Assembly: GCA_910574455.1 (NCBI GenBank)
Contig: CAJSYZ010000007.1
Location: forward strand, 806,001-870,000
Reading direction: 5' to 3'
Origin: Trichaptum fuscoviolaceum
Taxonomy: Eukaryota; Basidiomycota; Agaricomycetes; Hymenochaetales; Trichaptaceae
Length of the DNA stretch: 64,000 nt
In this document: piece after piece, positions 22,287 to 32,690 of the stretch
Layout of the letters: the number at the start of each line of letters is the position of its first letter
Numbering within the stretch: the first letter of the stretch is position 1
Notes under the pieces: generated by a model
Database searches by the model: none
Seen by the model: only the letters and a program-made list of their open reading frames with translations
What the model was told of the DNA's origin: nothing
Program-made: the position numbers and the translations under genes

Positions 22287-25200
22287 TCATAAATCGTCTC
22301 TACTCAGAAAGTCGCTATAAGCAATGGCTACATCCTCCTCATAATGCAGTCCAAAGTCCTCCTCATCGCCTTCATTCTCGTCCTCATATTCATTTCCAAA
22401 ATTAAACGATTGAGGTTCGGGGTCAAGACCCGTACTACCACCCTCCGAACCAGCAAATGAGACTCGATTCAAGCGCTTACCGAATGTCATCGTGGCCGTA
22501 CACCCAGGTAGGTCCACTAGCTTCTGCAGTCGCTCAAAATGAAGCTCATTTATAGCAGATCGATAGCGCCATCTTCGTAGTAGCTCAGAGGCAAGGAGTG
22601 GGCTAGAAAGTACAAGGAGTTCGTAAGCGGTCTTGTAGATCTCGCGTTCGTCCGCGAGATGTGTTACCAATCGTCGCACTTCGACATTAAGTCTCTTGAT
22701 TTCATCGCGAGCACATTTAAGCTTGAAGTAAGCTTCCATCGCTTCGCGACACAGTGGTTTTGACCACACCTTCGAGCCGACATCGTGTCTTGAATCGCGA
22801 AGTAGGTCAAATTCGCCAAGAAATGAATATTGGACGACCTTCGCGTACTGAATTCGAGGTTTCTTGACGGCATCGGCAAGGATGTTAAATCGATCGACCG
22901 CCTTTCGAATCGTCGCCGAGCGATTCTTCAAGGCTTGCGCGATATGTGCCCTCATTTTGTAGGCAGTTCCACTGATGTTTAGCTTTGTCAGTTCCATTAA
23001 CCTTTGAACAACTAACCGTTCCAGATAGTCCAGTTGCCGCCGGAAAGCTCGTTCGCGAAGAAATTGCTTGACGCGATTCCACTCCTCTGAGTGCTCGGTC
23101 CAGCGGTCGACTTCTGAAATTTGAAGTGCCTGTTCAGACAAGGATACACGATGCTCAGATTTGGCGAGCTTCTTGCATGCGAGGGTGAAGGCTGCCGCTC
23201 GACGGCCCAGAGTAGCCTGGCTGGACGGTTGTCCGTTCGCTGAGATATTTTCAATATCAAACGAGGTGCGTGCCATATCACGATTTAATCTGGAGATAAT
23301 ATCAATATTATACGCAGAGATAAATACTGAGTTCACTTACTGGCGTTTCCCCAATTCTTCCAAAGCTGAAACGTACTCGATTTGAAGATGAGGCGCTGCT
23401 GGTCCGATTTGTAAGTCTTGAAGATACGCCTTCTCTTCCTCTAGAAATCCCTCGAAATCAGCTTCATGAACCCCTAGACTCGCACAAGCTTGCGTAAGGA
23501 ATAAGGGTTTTTTTTCGATGATATCGAGGGCTTGGCGGTAGTTATTATAGAGGAAGTTACCTAAGAAATGTATGAATTAGTTATAGATTCATATGATTAT
23601 AAAGGAGACTTACTCAGTTCGGATACTTATCATCGTCCCAAAACATGAAATGCTGTTCTATGGCTTGAGTCCGATGAAATGAGGTCGATAGGCGGGTACT
23701 TGCCGCGACTGCATTTGAGGCCGAGAAAGCGCGCTCGCAGCCTTCAAAATCCTCGAGACCCAAGCCTTCAATGTAGAGTGGGAGGTGATTCACTTGGCAC
23801 AAACGGTTGTGTGCATGGCCGTGAAAAAGGTTGACGATGTATCGAAGCCGATGCTTGAGAGCAAGGTCGGCAAGGCTACTTCGTTTAATTGAGGCATTAA
23901 ACGTGCAGCCGATATCGTAACCAATTGCGATGTCGTCTCCGTGCTCTTCAATCAACCGTTTTGTAATAGCCAAGGGGTACTTCCTCCTGAGAGTAAATCA
24001 GCATCTGAGTTAGCGAGAGAAAAAAAAAACAGGATCGCACCTTTCGCCCGAGCGAATCATATCACATAGAAGCAATAGAAACCCATGCCTACAGAAGGAG
24101 GCTACAATTCCAGAAGCAGCATACATTCCAAACATTTTTTTTCGAGAATCGGGCCCCGCGTTTGTCCAGCGCTCCTTACAATGGACGATCCCTAGGTCTT
24201 GGTCTTGCTTCGCTAAGCGCTTCGTACGAGTTGTACGCGCATTGCGAGTCTTCGTGACCTCTTCGAGCTCGATATCCTCATCGGTATCCTCCCAACAGGC
24301 CTCTTCGCCTTCGTCTTCTCCATTCCGCTTTGTAGATATTAATTGTGAGACAAAAAGTACAATATTAATGTAAACATACCTCCTCCTCGCGCCTACTATC
24401 CTGTTCGAATACATCCACCTCGGCCTGTCCCACCCAGATGTCCCGCCTTGCCGTCCGACTGTCGTCCTGAGGAACTCCACTCTTCAGTGCATCATCCACA
24501 CTTTTCAATGAGTTGTTTCCGTCAATACAAAAAAGCCGCCGGTATCGCAAAGCGGGTTCGCCTTCCAACTCGTACATACACGCTGGGCAAGTATTCTTGA
24601 TGCGCCAGTTTTTGCTGTCTCGCTGTAGCGCCGATGCTATGCGCAAGTCAATGGTATGCAAAATTTCCAGGTACACGTCAAACGCAACTCGAAAGTGCGG
24701 GCTTAGTCGACGTGCAAATGGTATCTATGTATAATTAGTTAGTGGGATAATGAGAGAATTACTATAGTACTCACATTGTTAAGCAAACACATTTTCTTAA
24801 CCATTGCCTGGATGCTGAAACGCGGACAAGCACGATTTCCCTGGCGGAAATCTTCCAAGCACCGAAGCGAGAACGCATACGCAGGCGTCCAAGGCGCAGA
24901 CCCTAAGAAGCCCGAGCGAAGGAGGTCTTCATTGACGCCATTCGAGTGCGAGAGACGGTGAAAGGATTGAATTCCAAAAGCTATGAAAGATATCAGAATC
25001 CGAAGACAACCACAAGAGAATGAGCACTTACTTTCTAAACTCATCACTGTCAATTCAAAGGGAACGCTCCCTACCGCCGGTTCAGGTGTCAATTCGTCGT
25101 CCTTATGGTGTTGGTGCCAGAGGAATGCTTCAACGAGGAAAGGAGTCTGCCTTGCAAACTCTTCATTCCTTTTTTGAGTCCGATCTCGTCGTGTTCTATC

Positions 25201-25645
25201 ATCGACATATTTGAAGGGACGCTTCCCGAGTCTGTAAGGCAAAATGTTGTCAAAATTACCGAGAAATTGTAGATAAGATGACATACGTTGCTGGATTCAA
25301 CCAAGCATCCTTCACGTCTGGAAATGAATCCCCTTCACCGCCAGCGTGACTCAAATAGAGTCCCTCGTCGCCCATTGGCATCGTATTGAACGCGTCTTCC
25401 TCCGCGTAATCGATATTACTGTCCATCTGTTGAGTACGATTTTCTTGCATCATACGCGTTGCTTCACGCTCTTCAACAGTCATGGCTCTGATCTGCTCAT
25501 GTCGCAAGGCCGATCCTTCGGCCAAACGTTGTGCCCCATCGCGAACGTTCAGGCGTACACTGGAAGGTGCGCCTTTACCGTTTTTGCCGGTCTTGACAAT
25601 GACTCTCTTGCTGAGCCCTCGTTTGACTGTAATACGACCTTGCAT
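22287..25645 (-). CDS. KDZ transposase (Kyakuja-Dileera-Zisupton), at least eight exons
   Basis: Probable exons: 25,645-25,287, 25,231-25,032, 24,980-24,775, 24,724-24,380, 24,327-24,041, 23,986-about 23,620, about 23,560-23,340, and about 23,285-22,287. Diagnostic blocks in order: CPACMYELEGE with LFCIDGNNSLK; an acidic linker; ASFCRHGFLLLLCDMIRSGE; the core IAIGYDIGCTF (catalytic Asp region), NLFHGHAHNRLCQVNHLPLY and GLEDFEGCERAFSASN; then FLYNNYRQALDIIEKKP and a helical C-terminal region ending in an acidic tail. These are the hallmarks of KDZ transposases, which cut and paste the flanking inverted repeats. One oddity: near 23,618 the frame meets TGA just before a GTAAGT donor, so either an earlier GTATCC donor is used or the copy is interrupted. 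Start chosen at MQGRITVKRGLS; upstream frame is open but lacks an ATG. Confidence 0.85.
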
Positions 25646-26565
25646 GGCTTCAGGGGGAGTGGCTGGTGGGGAAGCTATCAGACGCAAGAAAGTGGTTGTG
25701 TCGGCAGGTAGGGTCGTGGTCGCTGGTAGGGTCGTACACTTGGCAATAATGTAATGATAATAATAGATGTCAATCCGACGCTGATCCCACGCATCATGAG
25801 CGTCTAACGGCGCTTACGGTGACCTAAACTGCGCGTGCCTCAATAATATTTTTAGTTATCCATTTCGTTCACACTTGTGTTAAATTTCTTAAGCTTGTAA
25901 CATAATTAGCAACTACAATACTATCACGGAGTTGATTCTAATAATCTACTCGTCGTCCTCGTCTGTCAATAGCTTCAATTCTTCTAGATATATGCACTCG
26001 AGAGAGAGTGACTCGACTTTCAGAGGAACTACAGAGTCTATGCGTGCATAAGACATACTAAGGTAATCGAATACAAGGAAACGGAGTATATGAACACATC
26101 CGTTCGTACAATTTATATATCCGATACAATCCTTCATTGGATCGTCTTAGATCTACATGATGGTTGGTGAAGAAGAAGGAAAAGGTCCCGAGATGTCGAG
26201 GAAGCAATGAAACATGGTAATAACCGCGTGTGAATTTGTCTCGGAATAGAGACACACGCGCACGCTCCGTGGGAATGATCCTCATGACTATGGTGACAAC
26301 AGCATTGACATCAAGATCACATGTGTCAAGATAGTCATATTAGAAAGTCAGTATATATGTAGTCTACATAATTGCCGTTCTATAGGTACTAATTTTATAG
26401 TAATCGGACCATTGGGAGCATAGATATTGCCAAGCGCGCGCTGGGTGGCGGGGAGGAGGGGCGGGAACGGGGGGCGGGCTCAGTAAGGGTCCTCCGAGGC
26501 CCGGAACACGGAAGCCTACGTGAGCCGGTAGGGCGAGGACCCTGTCAGGGTCCCACACCCTTACT
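25646..26565. other. KDZ sequence upstream of the transposase, no gene
   Basis: About 920 bp. No recognisable protein. The last 140 bp are CG-rich with a GGACCCTGTCAGGGTCC palindrome next to the right inverted repeat. It should include the transposase promoter. Confidence 0.5.
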
Positions 26566-26717
26566 ATCTGTTTGAATATCTCGAGATCCTCAAAAGGTCT
26601 CGAGATATTCACACAGGTCTACAAACACTTGCGGACAGCCGCTCCTCAAGCACATGTGCTCGCTCACGACGCGGTGTTGCACGAGCACATGTGCTTGGTT
26701 CCTCGGGTTGCACTGGT
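26566..26717 (-). repeat. Right terminal inverted repeat of the KDZ element
   Basis: Inverted partner of 16,953-17,105 with scattered mismatches. It contains the hairpin 26,566-26,618 (arm mismatch ATCTGTTTG against ACCTGTGTG) and the doubled GCACATGTGCT word. Confidence 0.85.
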
Positions 26718-27772
26718 GCAAACTCACGGAATTCGGGGGGAACTAGTTCTTCGAAGGTTTTCTCGCCTTCCTTCACCGCAGACTTCTCAGCGATGGCCTG
26801 GGAGTGGGTGTACGAGGCGGCAATTTTGTACGCGAAATGGTCGTCCGTCGTGACGAAGTAGGATTCGGCGTCGTGATACAGGTCCCAATATTTTTCTGAG
26901 TACCAAAATCCCGGTGGGACAGCTTCCCATTCGGCCTGGGTCCTGTCGGGCCCCCAGGGGGTCTCGACTTCTTCTGCTATGGCGAGGCGGGGAAGCGGGA
27001 CCAGGCGTTGCTGGTTGTCACACTGGGGCGGGCAGCGGTTGAGATCGACCACATCATTGGTCCAGTCAATGGTCGGGTTATGGTGCCGCAACCAGTCGAT
27101 CCCCATGATAATATCGTCGTCGCCAATATCTGCGACGGCCATGGTCAACTGTTCTAAGTGTCCCTTCATCTCGACGTTGAGGACTACTTCCTTGGTGATG
27201 CGTCCAATCGCGTTCGGGGAATTGTCCGCGTTGCGCAAAAGTATCGGGATTACCAAGTCCTGGGTCTGGAGTCCGTGTCGCGAAACGTAGCGGGAATTTA
27301 TGAAAGTTCCCGACGCACCGCTGTCTAACATTACTGTGGCTAAGGCATCCGTCTTTCCGTCGCTAACCTGTACCGGGAACTTCAAATGTCGTCGAAGACG
27401 ACGGTCTATTGTAGAGATGGTTAAATACAAGGGACCATTATTAAGAGAGTTCTTCGGCCACAAGGGCGGTTGGGTCGTATAGGGCGCGACTGAGCAATAC
27501 GACCCTACTGAAAATCTGCTGGGGGCGGGGCTTCGGGATTGTGAACGTTCTTGGCGGCAGGCGTCATGGCGGCGAATGCGTTCTGTAGCACGGACTGCTG
27601 CACATTCTGGACGTACTGTTCCGCCATACGTTTGAGCGTTTCTTCGAACGACTGGAGCGCGGGGAGCGATGGGCTCAACGGGGACGTGGATTTCGTAGCC
27701 TTTAGGTTTCGGGATGGCGGTCGCGTTGGGCAATCGCTCACCAAATGGTCTTTCTCTCCGCAGTAGTAGCAT
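26718..27772 (-). pseudogene. Gypsy pol N terminus with aspartic protease
   Basis: Pol runs in the -1 frame relative to gag and overlaps its end, so expression by -1 frameshifting is likely. The usable part begins around PPLWPKNSLNNGPLYLTIST. The retropepsin site is TVMLDSGASGTFINSRYV, with the second conserved region DDDIIMGIDWLRHHNP. The segment ends PPEFREFA at the KDZ insertion and resumes at 16,952. Residues after FREFA in the open frame belong to the KDZ terminal repeat. Confidence 0.88.
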
Positions 27773-28714
27773 AGTCCCTTACTCCTGCGCTCCCGGCGCA
27801 CCCTGTCAATCTCCATCGCATTGGGATCCTTCGTCGAGCTTGCGCCCGCAGTCGGGATCGTACGCGGAGCTGAACTAGTGGTGCCGGGATTGCTTCGGGG
27901 CGTAGCCGCTGGCTTCGATACAGGTCCATAGGCGTGTGCGAGCCTTAGCTTCTCGTCCGTCTCGGAAACCCAGTTGACGTAGGCATTGAATTTCATATCC
28001 TTCGCCTCTGTGCTGGCGATGTGCTGGCGAACCTGGTCTTTGAGTCCCTTCCGGAACATGTCGAGGTAGATGACATCCGTCGTCGCGTCCTTGGGCCACC
28101 CGGTGAGGGCTTGGAGGGCACGGAATTGCGACGCAAACTCGGCGACCGTTCCTGTCTGGCGTAGGCGCATCAGCTTGTCGGCTGCGGCTTTGTCTGCATC
28201 GATTTCTCCGTAAGAGGCGCGAAGGGCGGTGAACAGGGCCTCCAGGCTGGCGGCTTCTGGCGGTGTCGGGATGTCCTGGAGTCGATCTAGAATGGGTCGT
28301 GCCCAGTCTTGCGCCGGTCCCCGCAGTAGCATCAGGGCGAATGCGACCTTGCGGGTTTCGTCCAGCCCCGGATGTTGTCCGAACAGGTAGAGCTTAATCT
28401 GGTGGAATCCAGTTTTCCAGCTTGGCTCGTTCGCCTTCGAAGGTGTCGGGAAGCTTCATCTTGAGCCCTGCTCCACCCCCAGACGGGGAGGCGGGCTGGC
28501 TCGCGATTTGGGCTTCTAACGCCTGGTTGGCGTGCTTGAGCTGGGCGACAGTGTTCTGAACCTGATTGTGTTCGTTGACTAGCTTGGAGTAGCGTTTTTC
28601 GAGGGTGTTGAGGCGATCAAGGATGGGCTGGAGTTTGTCTTCCTCCATCGAGGAGCTCGGGGACGGGAAAGCGAAGGTATCTGCGAGTCCTCCCCATTCC
28701 TGGTGGGATGACAT
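27505..28714 (-). pseudogene. Gypsy gag with a one-base frameshift
   Basis: Start at 28,714 (MSSHQEWGGLADTF), 90 bp inside the 5' LTR. The N-terminal part has a coiled-coil stretch (LQPILDRLNTLEKRYSKLV). At about 28,404 the frame closes after ENWIPPD; reading continues one frame over as HQIKLYLFGQHPGLDETRKV, which fits an extra C in the word ATTCCACC. The remaining capsid region (MLLRGPAQDWARPILDRLQD, YGEIDADKAAADKLMRLRQT) and the CCHC knuckle CYYCGEKDHLVSDC are intact up to the stop at 27,505. The frameshift would remove most of Gag, so this copy would need Gag in trans. Confidence 0.87.
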
Positions 28715-28803
28715 CGCTGGTCGGCGGTACGGGTGCGGGGGTAGAAGTAAAGAGCGTGAGGGTGTCGAGTCCGAGCGGCGGTGAGCCAGGACTTTTGACC
28801 TAA

Positions 28804-29622
28804 TGTTACGACCGTCGGGAATTGTAGCGGGAAACAGTTTCGGGAAACTGGAATTCGCGACAAGAACCCGCGTTCGGGAATCTGGATTCGCGACTGGGAA
28901 CGAGCGTGGGAATTCAGGCGGGAAACGCGCGGGATTCTATCCAGGCGCGTCGCGGGATTCTCAAGGCCAGCTAGGACTCTTCACTGCTTTTGAACGTCAG
29001 GTAAGCGGATCCCTAAGGAAGCACTCCACAAGTAAGTATTGCGCAACTAACTACACAGGAGAAAAGAGAGAGATCGCACCTAAGGAAGCACTCCACAAGA
29101 GGTCAAAAGTGGGGTGCTCCTTACGATGCCTACAGCTATTTATCTACTTCGTAAAGACTGTATAGTTAATCTACGCTAAGTGTCCTTGCGCAATGCGCAC
29201 CTATCTACTACAAACGATACATGCTACGACCGCACTGCTAGGTATGTCTATCCCGTCTCTCCAGATGGCTACGGCCTGTCCGTGGACGTCAGCGTCCGGT
29301 CCGGGGCCGCGACTAGCCAGACTAGGTATGCCAGACTGTTGCAGGTCGTCACCTTGAGGTACTAGCGGACTAATGAGCGTATGTTGATAAATGAATGTAC
29401 GTGTGCCGTGGCGGGTCGTCGTAAATGAGTGTGTGTATGTGTGCATGGTTGCCGGGACGGTGGTGCGGGATAAGTCACGTGAGCATGGGATCGTGCGATT
29501 CGGGAATGAGGTTTCGCGCCGGGAATCCACTGGCGGGATTCTCCCCGCGGGATTGTCTGCTCATGTCGGGATCCTTGGCGGGAAAGTGCGGGGAATGGGA
29601 AAAGGAGCCCGGGATCTCGACA
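28804..29622 (-). repeat. Gypsy 5' LTR
   Basis: An 819-bp LTR from TGTCGAGATCCC (29,622) to CCGTCGTAACA (28,804). It holds two copies of a CTAAGGAAGCACTCCACAAG word (about 29,009-29,030 and 29,080-29,101) and several GGGATTC / GGGAATC words. Sequence to the right (TTCAG...) is unrelated, so host DNA starts at 29,623. The leader next to the LTR begins TTAGGTCAAAAGTCCTGG; I cannot assign a tRNA primer. Confidence 0.9.
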
Positions 29623-30144
29623 TTCAGAGGTAGAGCAGATAATTTGATGGGACATGATGAACAAGAATGCACGACATCTTGCTCCATCCGGAAAAGCGAG
29701 AACAGGCAGTACAGGAAGACAGCGGAGTCCTCAGCCTTCGTAAGGTGAAGACCGGGCCTTAGAGGAGAGTTGACGAGACAAAAAGCAGGTGAGCACTAGG
29801 TAAGCGGGAAGCAGAGTATGCGGAATGCGGAGAAATGTCCCGCAAGGACATGCAACGATGTTACAAACCAGCGGCAATAGGAGCAGCAGCACCATCAACT
29901 TCGATGTAGATGCAGCCACGCTGGTAGGTAGACAAGGGGACACAGAGCTCAAAGTCAAGTGTGAGAGAGGTGTTGCCAGTAAGCGGCGTCGATGGCAATC
30001 AGGCGCTGCTTCAACCATCGTCGTCGTTGAAGGGGAAAGGGTGAGACTTGAGAAGAAGAGGGGACAGTCAGTGGAGTTGAATCTTCCGACAACGGCTTTA
30101 ACGAGCTGGCCTGCGCTGTCATTGTTGCGGACGTCGTTGGCAGA
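29623..30144. other. Host sequence without an assigned gene
   Basis: Right flank of the gypsy nest. A minus-strand open frame (29,731-30,018) has a Leu-rich stretch around LMVLLLLLPLVCNIVAC that could be a signal or membrane segment, but start, introns and homology are unclear, so no gene is called. Confidence 0.3.
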
Positions 30145-30153
30145 GTGAGGACA

Positions 30154-30948
30154 TAGACTCGTAAACCAGTCGTATCGATTTATCGTTGAGGTTGGGAGTT
30201 AGATAAATGAAACGACTGGTCCGACTCAATCAGTAGGTGGCCGAGTCACCGGAAGGCTCCCCATATTTCCTAAAAAGCATTCTCCCTTTAAGGAAGGACC
30301 CTAGTAAGAGTGAGAAAGTAAGACAAAACGAGTGCGAAAGTCACACGTGATTTGCGCCGGTCATAGGCGCGTCGCGCGCGTCTGCGCGCCTCTTTTCCTA
30401 CTACAACGTTTGACGAGGTCGTATTTATGTAGTTAATTTATTATGGAGTATTCTACACCGTTGAAGCGCCCATTAGGGGAGCGTAATCAAAACACAACAT
30501 TCATTGATTTTACTCCAGGTGAAAAAAGGACATATAGAAAAAAAACAAAGCTCAGGGGCACAGTCGATCTGAGCACGTTAGCTGCAACTCCGAACAGCTC
30601 GAGCGCATTGTCACTATCCGAGACTCCTTCGAAAGTGAGTGCAATGCATTGCAATCTACCTGAGATATCAGCTTCTCCGCGCCCGAGCGTCCGTACGCAC
30701 AATGCACAAGTTCCACGGCCTTCGACTGGCACCCACAAGCTCACTGCCATCGAAGTCATCAAGTCTGTTACGGACTTCCGACCGGAACTCGGGAAGCCAC
30801 CGGCAACTTAAGAACCCTGTGAAATTTTGCCACCACTAAGCTGAATAATTAGGCACTATGTGACCCATGGGTCACAATGAGGTTACTCGCCTACCTACTG
30901 ATTGAGTCGGACCAGTCGTTTCCTTGAAACAACTGGCTTGCGAGTCTA
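30154..30948. mobile_element. Small TIR element, hAT-like
   Basis: About 795 bp with inverted ends TAGACTCGTAAACCAGTCG on the left and the complement of TAGACTCGCAAGCCAGTTG on the right. A second, stronger inverted pair lies just inside (GACTGGTCCGACTCAATCAG at about 30,212-30,231 and its complement near 30,899-30,918). An exact 8-bp repeat GTGAGGAC flanks it (30,145-30,152 with one extra base, and 30,949-30,956). An 8-bp duplication and TAG-type ends suggest a non-autonomous hAT element; no hAT dimerisation domain is visible. Confidence 0.55.
30443..30811 (+). CDS. Short open frame inside the TIR element
   Basis: A 122-codon frame beginning MEYSTPLKRPLGERNQNTTF, with a basic patch KRTYRKKTKLRG and a Ser/Pro-rich rest; the stop at 30,811 is well before the right inverted repeat. 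I do not recognise it. It may be the first exon of a lost transposase or a chance frame. It has the best start context in the element, but coding is unproven. Confidence 0.3.
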   Translation: MEYSTPLKRPLGERNQNTTFIDFTPGEKRTYRKKTKLRGTVDLSTLAATPNSSSALSLSETPSKVSAMHCNLPEISASPRPSVRTHNAQVPRPSTGTHKLTAIEVIKSVTDFRPELGKPPAT

Positions 30949-30956
30949 GTGAGGAC

Positions 30957-32046
30957 GGAGGTGAGGGCCATTTTTTTGTCGTACGACTTGTATGTCAGTC
31001 ACATGACTGGTTCTCTCAGGCTAGCTTAGGGCAGGTACCAATGGACTTAGAGATCATCAAACTCGGAGTCCTTCAGAGTTTCCTCACAAAAAGTAGTAAG
31101 TTTTTCTCACGAAAGAGAGCATGTGGCAGGAAAGTCTTGTCACGTCCACCGACGCACTTGGCTAACACTTGGATCCTATTTAGGTACTATGTGTATGTAA
31201 GCAACCAGCAAACATGTGTCCGTGGGTCTGCCGCCAAGATGACCGTGTGATTTGGCAACAGGATCCCTGACCAAGTGTGGACCATGTAGAGGCCCTTTGA
31301 ATTCTATCCTTCTTACAACCCGCGTGCAACTTGGTGAAAAAATAATGGCAACTATATAGATATTTCCCATCAACCAAGTTTACTAATTTACTATCTACCC
31401 AGATTTAGCAACTAAGACCTGGCCACCCTTTTTTGGGTTCATCAGGGAAACTTCCGTCTGCTTACGGCGACTGGCGCGTCCTGGCGCGTCCTGAAGCTTC
31501 CTTAAATGGGATGAAGCGATGCCATGCCTACCTGAAGCGTTGCCTGGCTGCCTGATGGCCTTAGAACACGGTGTTTCAGGACCAAATCAGTGCATAAGGA
31601 GGGAAGTTGTACATCAGGCGCCAAGCCAGGCTCAAGTGAGATTTAAGCACGAGCGTGCACAGTTTAAGTAAAATGGCAAGTACAAGATAAGTTCATCAGC
31701 AGATTCAGTATAGAAGTCGAAGCCGCCACTCATTACTGCCAACTACTACTACTACTGTGCATGTATTGAGACTTCAAGCTCAGGCTCGTTCATCATCATC
31801 ATCATTATAGTATGACAGGTGTTGCTCATGCTATCCAGCACACCCATTCCCTGGGTGTTCACCAAACTATAACTAGCACTAGTGGTATACAAAGTAAAAA
31901 GCAATATGTACTATGTGAAAATGTATAGGAAGGGCTACAGTACTATGGGCAGTTGCAATCATGATCGTACATCTGGTTCAAGTTACAGTCTATCTCATTC
32001 TGAAAACCCGATACTATCCGACACGTTCAAATTTCCCTGCTACATA
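30957..32046. other. Intergenic, no gene recognised
   Basis: About 1.1 kb. Contains a tandem CTGGCGCGTC pair near 31,475 and simple CTACTACTACTACT and CATCATCATCATCAT runs near 31,745-31,805 of the kind that become common after 37,600. No conserved reading frame. Confidence 0.45.
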
Positions 32047-32690
32047 CTACGCCATGTTCAAATGATCAAATTCAGCACATCCCACTATCGATTTCAACTG
32101 TTTTTCTTCGGGCTCTGTCCAAGCCCTCGCGCGTGAGATGAAAGCCGCAATTCTCAACTGCCCATTATTATTTGGTGGAGGTGGTAAGTCAGGACCCAAA
32201 AGATCACCGCTGACCTCATAAACACCTGCGACCACCTCCCGAAACGCGTCTGTGAACTTTGCTTTCTCGGTTTCTGAGAGGGGCGTCCCGTCGGATTCCT
32301 CGGCATCTGAAGCGAACAGACTTGACAGCCTTGTAGCGGATTCATAAATCTTCTCAACACTCCACTCTCGCTCATGTGCGATCGCATTCAGTGCTTTGCC
32401 CATAACAGATTTCTTGTTCACGACGTGCTTGAAGATTTCATCATTGGTAACTATCGCGAGCCATCTTTTCACTGTCGTATATCCATGAATTAGAGCTCTC
32501 TGGGTATTTTCCGCCTTATTCAAAGCCGAAGAATAGAAGTTCAATGTCTGGGGTTCGGGAGGGACCACTTCATTGTCAGAGTTGCGGGGACGTTTCCTCT
32601 GAGGATCATCCATAACATCTGTGTGATCCGGAAGGGCACGCTTGCGATGGTCACGTATGTAGCCAGATGAATGAACTTCAGGTCCTTGCT
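32047..32690 (-). pseudogene. Interrupted host gene, 3' part
   Basis: C-terminal portion of a protein whose N-terminal portion lies at 35,544-36,839. From PEVHSSGYIRDHRKRALPD it runs through a basic stretch (PQRKRPRNSD), a helical region (LNKAENTQRALIHGYTTVKR) and an acidic loop (FASDAEESDGTPLSETEKAK) to a stop at 32,047. The apparent start MAGRTEQ in the open frame is palindrome terminus read through the duplicated target, not the true N terminus. Removing palindrome C and one CCTTGCT copy (2860 bp) makes the two parts continuous. Family unknown to me. Confidence 0.75.

Larger units (their letters stand above)
16953..26717 (-). mobile_element. KDZ-family DNA transposon with two cargo genes
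   Basis: A 9.8 kb insertion in gypsy pol. Terminal inverted repeats of about 150 bp (16,953-17,105 and 26,566-26,717) begin CACCTGGGCAACCC on the left and CACCAGTGCAACCC (complement) on the right. The target duplication is CAAACTC, or GCAAACTC if one flanking G is counted (16,945-16,952 and 26,718-26,725). Excision restores EFRE joined to FADVF of pol in frame. Inside, all on the minus strand, are a KDZ (Kyakuja-Dileera-Zisupton) transposase at 22,287-25,645 and two genes with no transposase signature at 19,813-21,424 and 17,451-19,302. KDZ elements with extra genes are known in mushrooms, where partners can be TET/JBP oxygenases; neither gene here shows that domain to me. Confidence 0.87.
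1..29622 (-). mobile_element. Ty3/gypsy chromovirus carrying nested insertions
   Basis: One LTR retrotransposon reading right to left. In element order: 5' LTR 28,804-29,622, gag from 28,714, protease 27,772-26,718, reverse transcriptase/RNase H/integrase zinc finger 16,952-15,156, integrase core plus chromodomain 4414-3336, pol tail 520-241, polypurine tract, 3' LTR from 388 leftward, running off the window. Three foreign elements sit in pol, at 521-3335, 4415-15,155 and 16,953-26,717, each flanked by a short target duplication. Subtracting insert plus duplication (2822, 10,746 and 9773 bp) keeps pol in one frame throughout. The visible 388 bp of the 3' LTR match the 5' LTR with one difference I could see (C at 207 versus T at 29,441), so the element is young. 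Gag has a one-base frameshift, so this copy is probably not autonomous. Confidence 0.93.
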
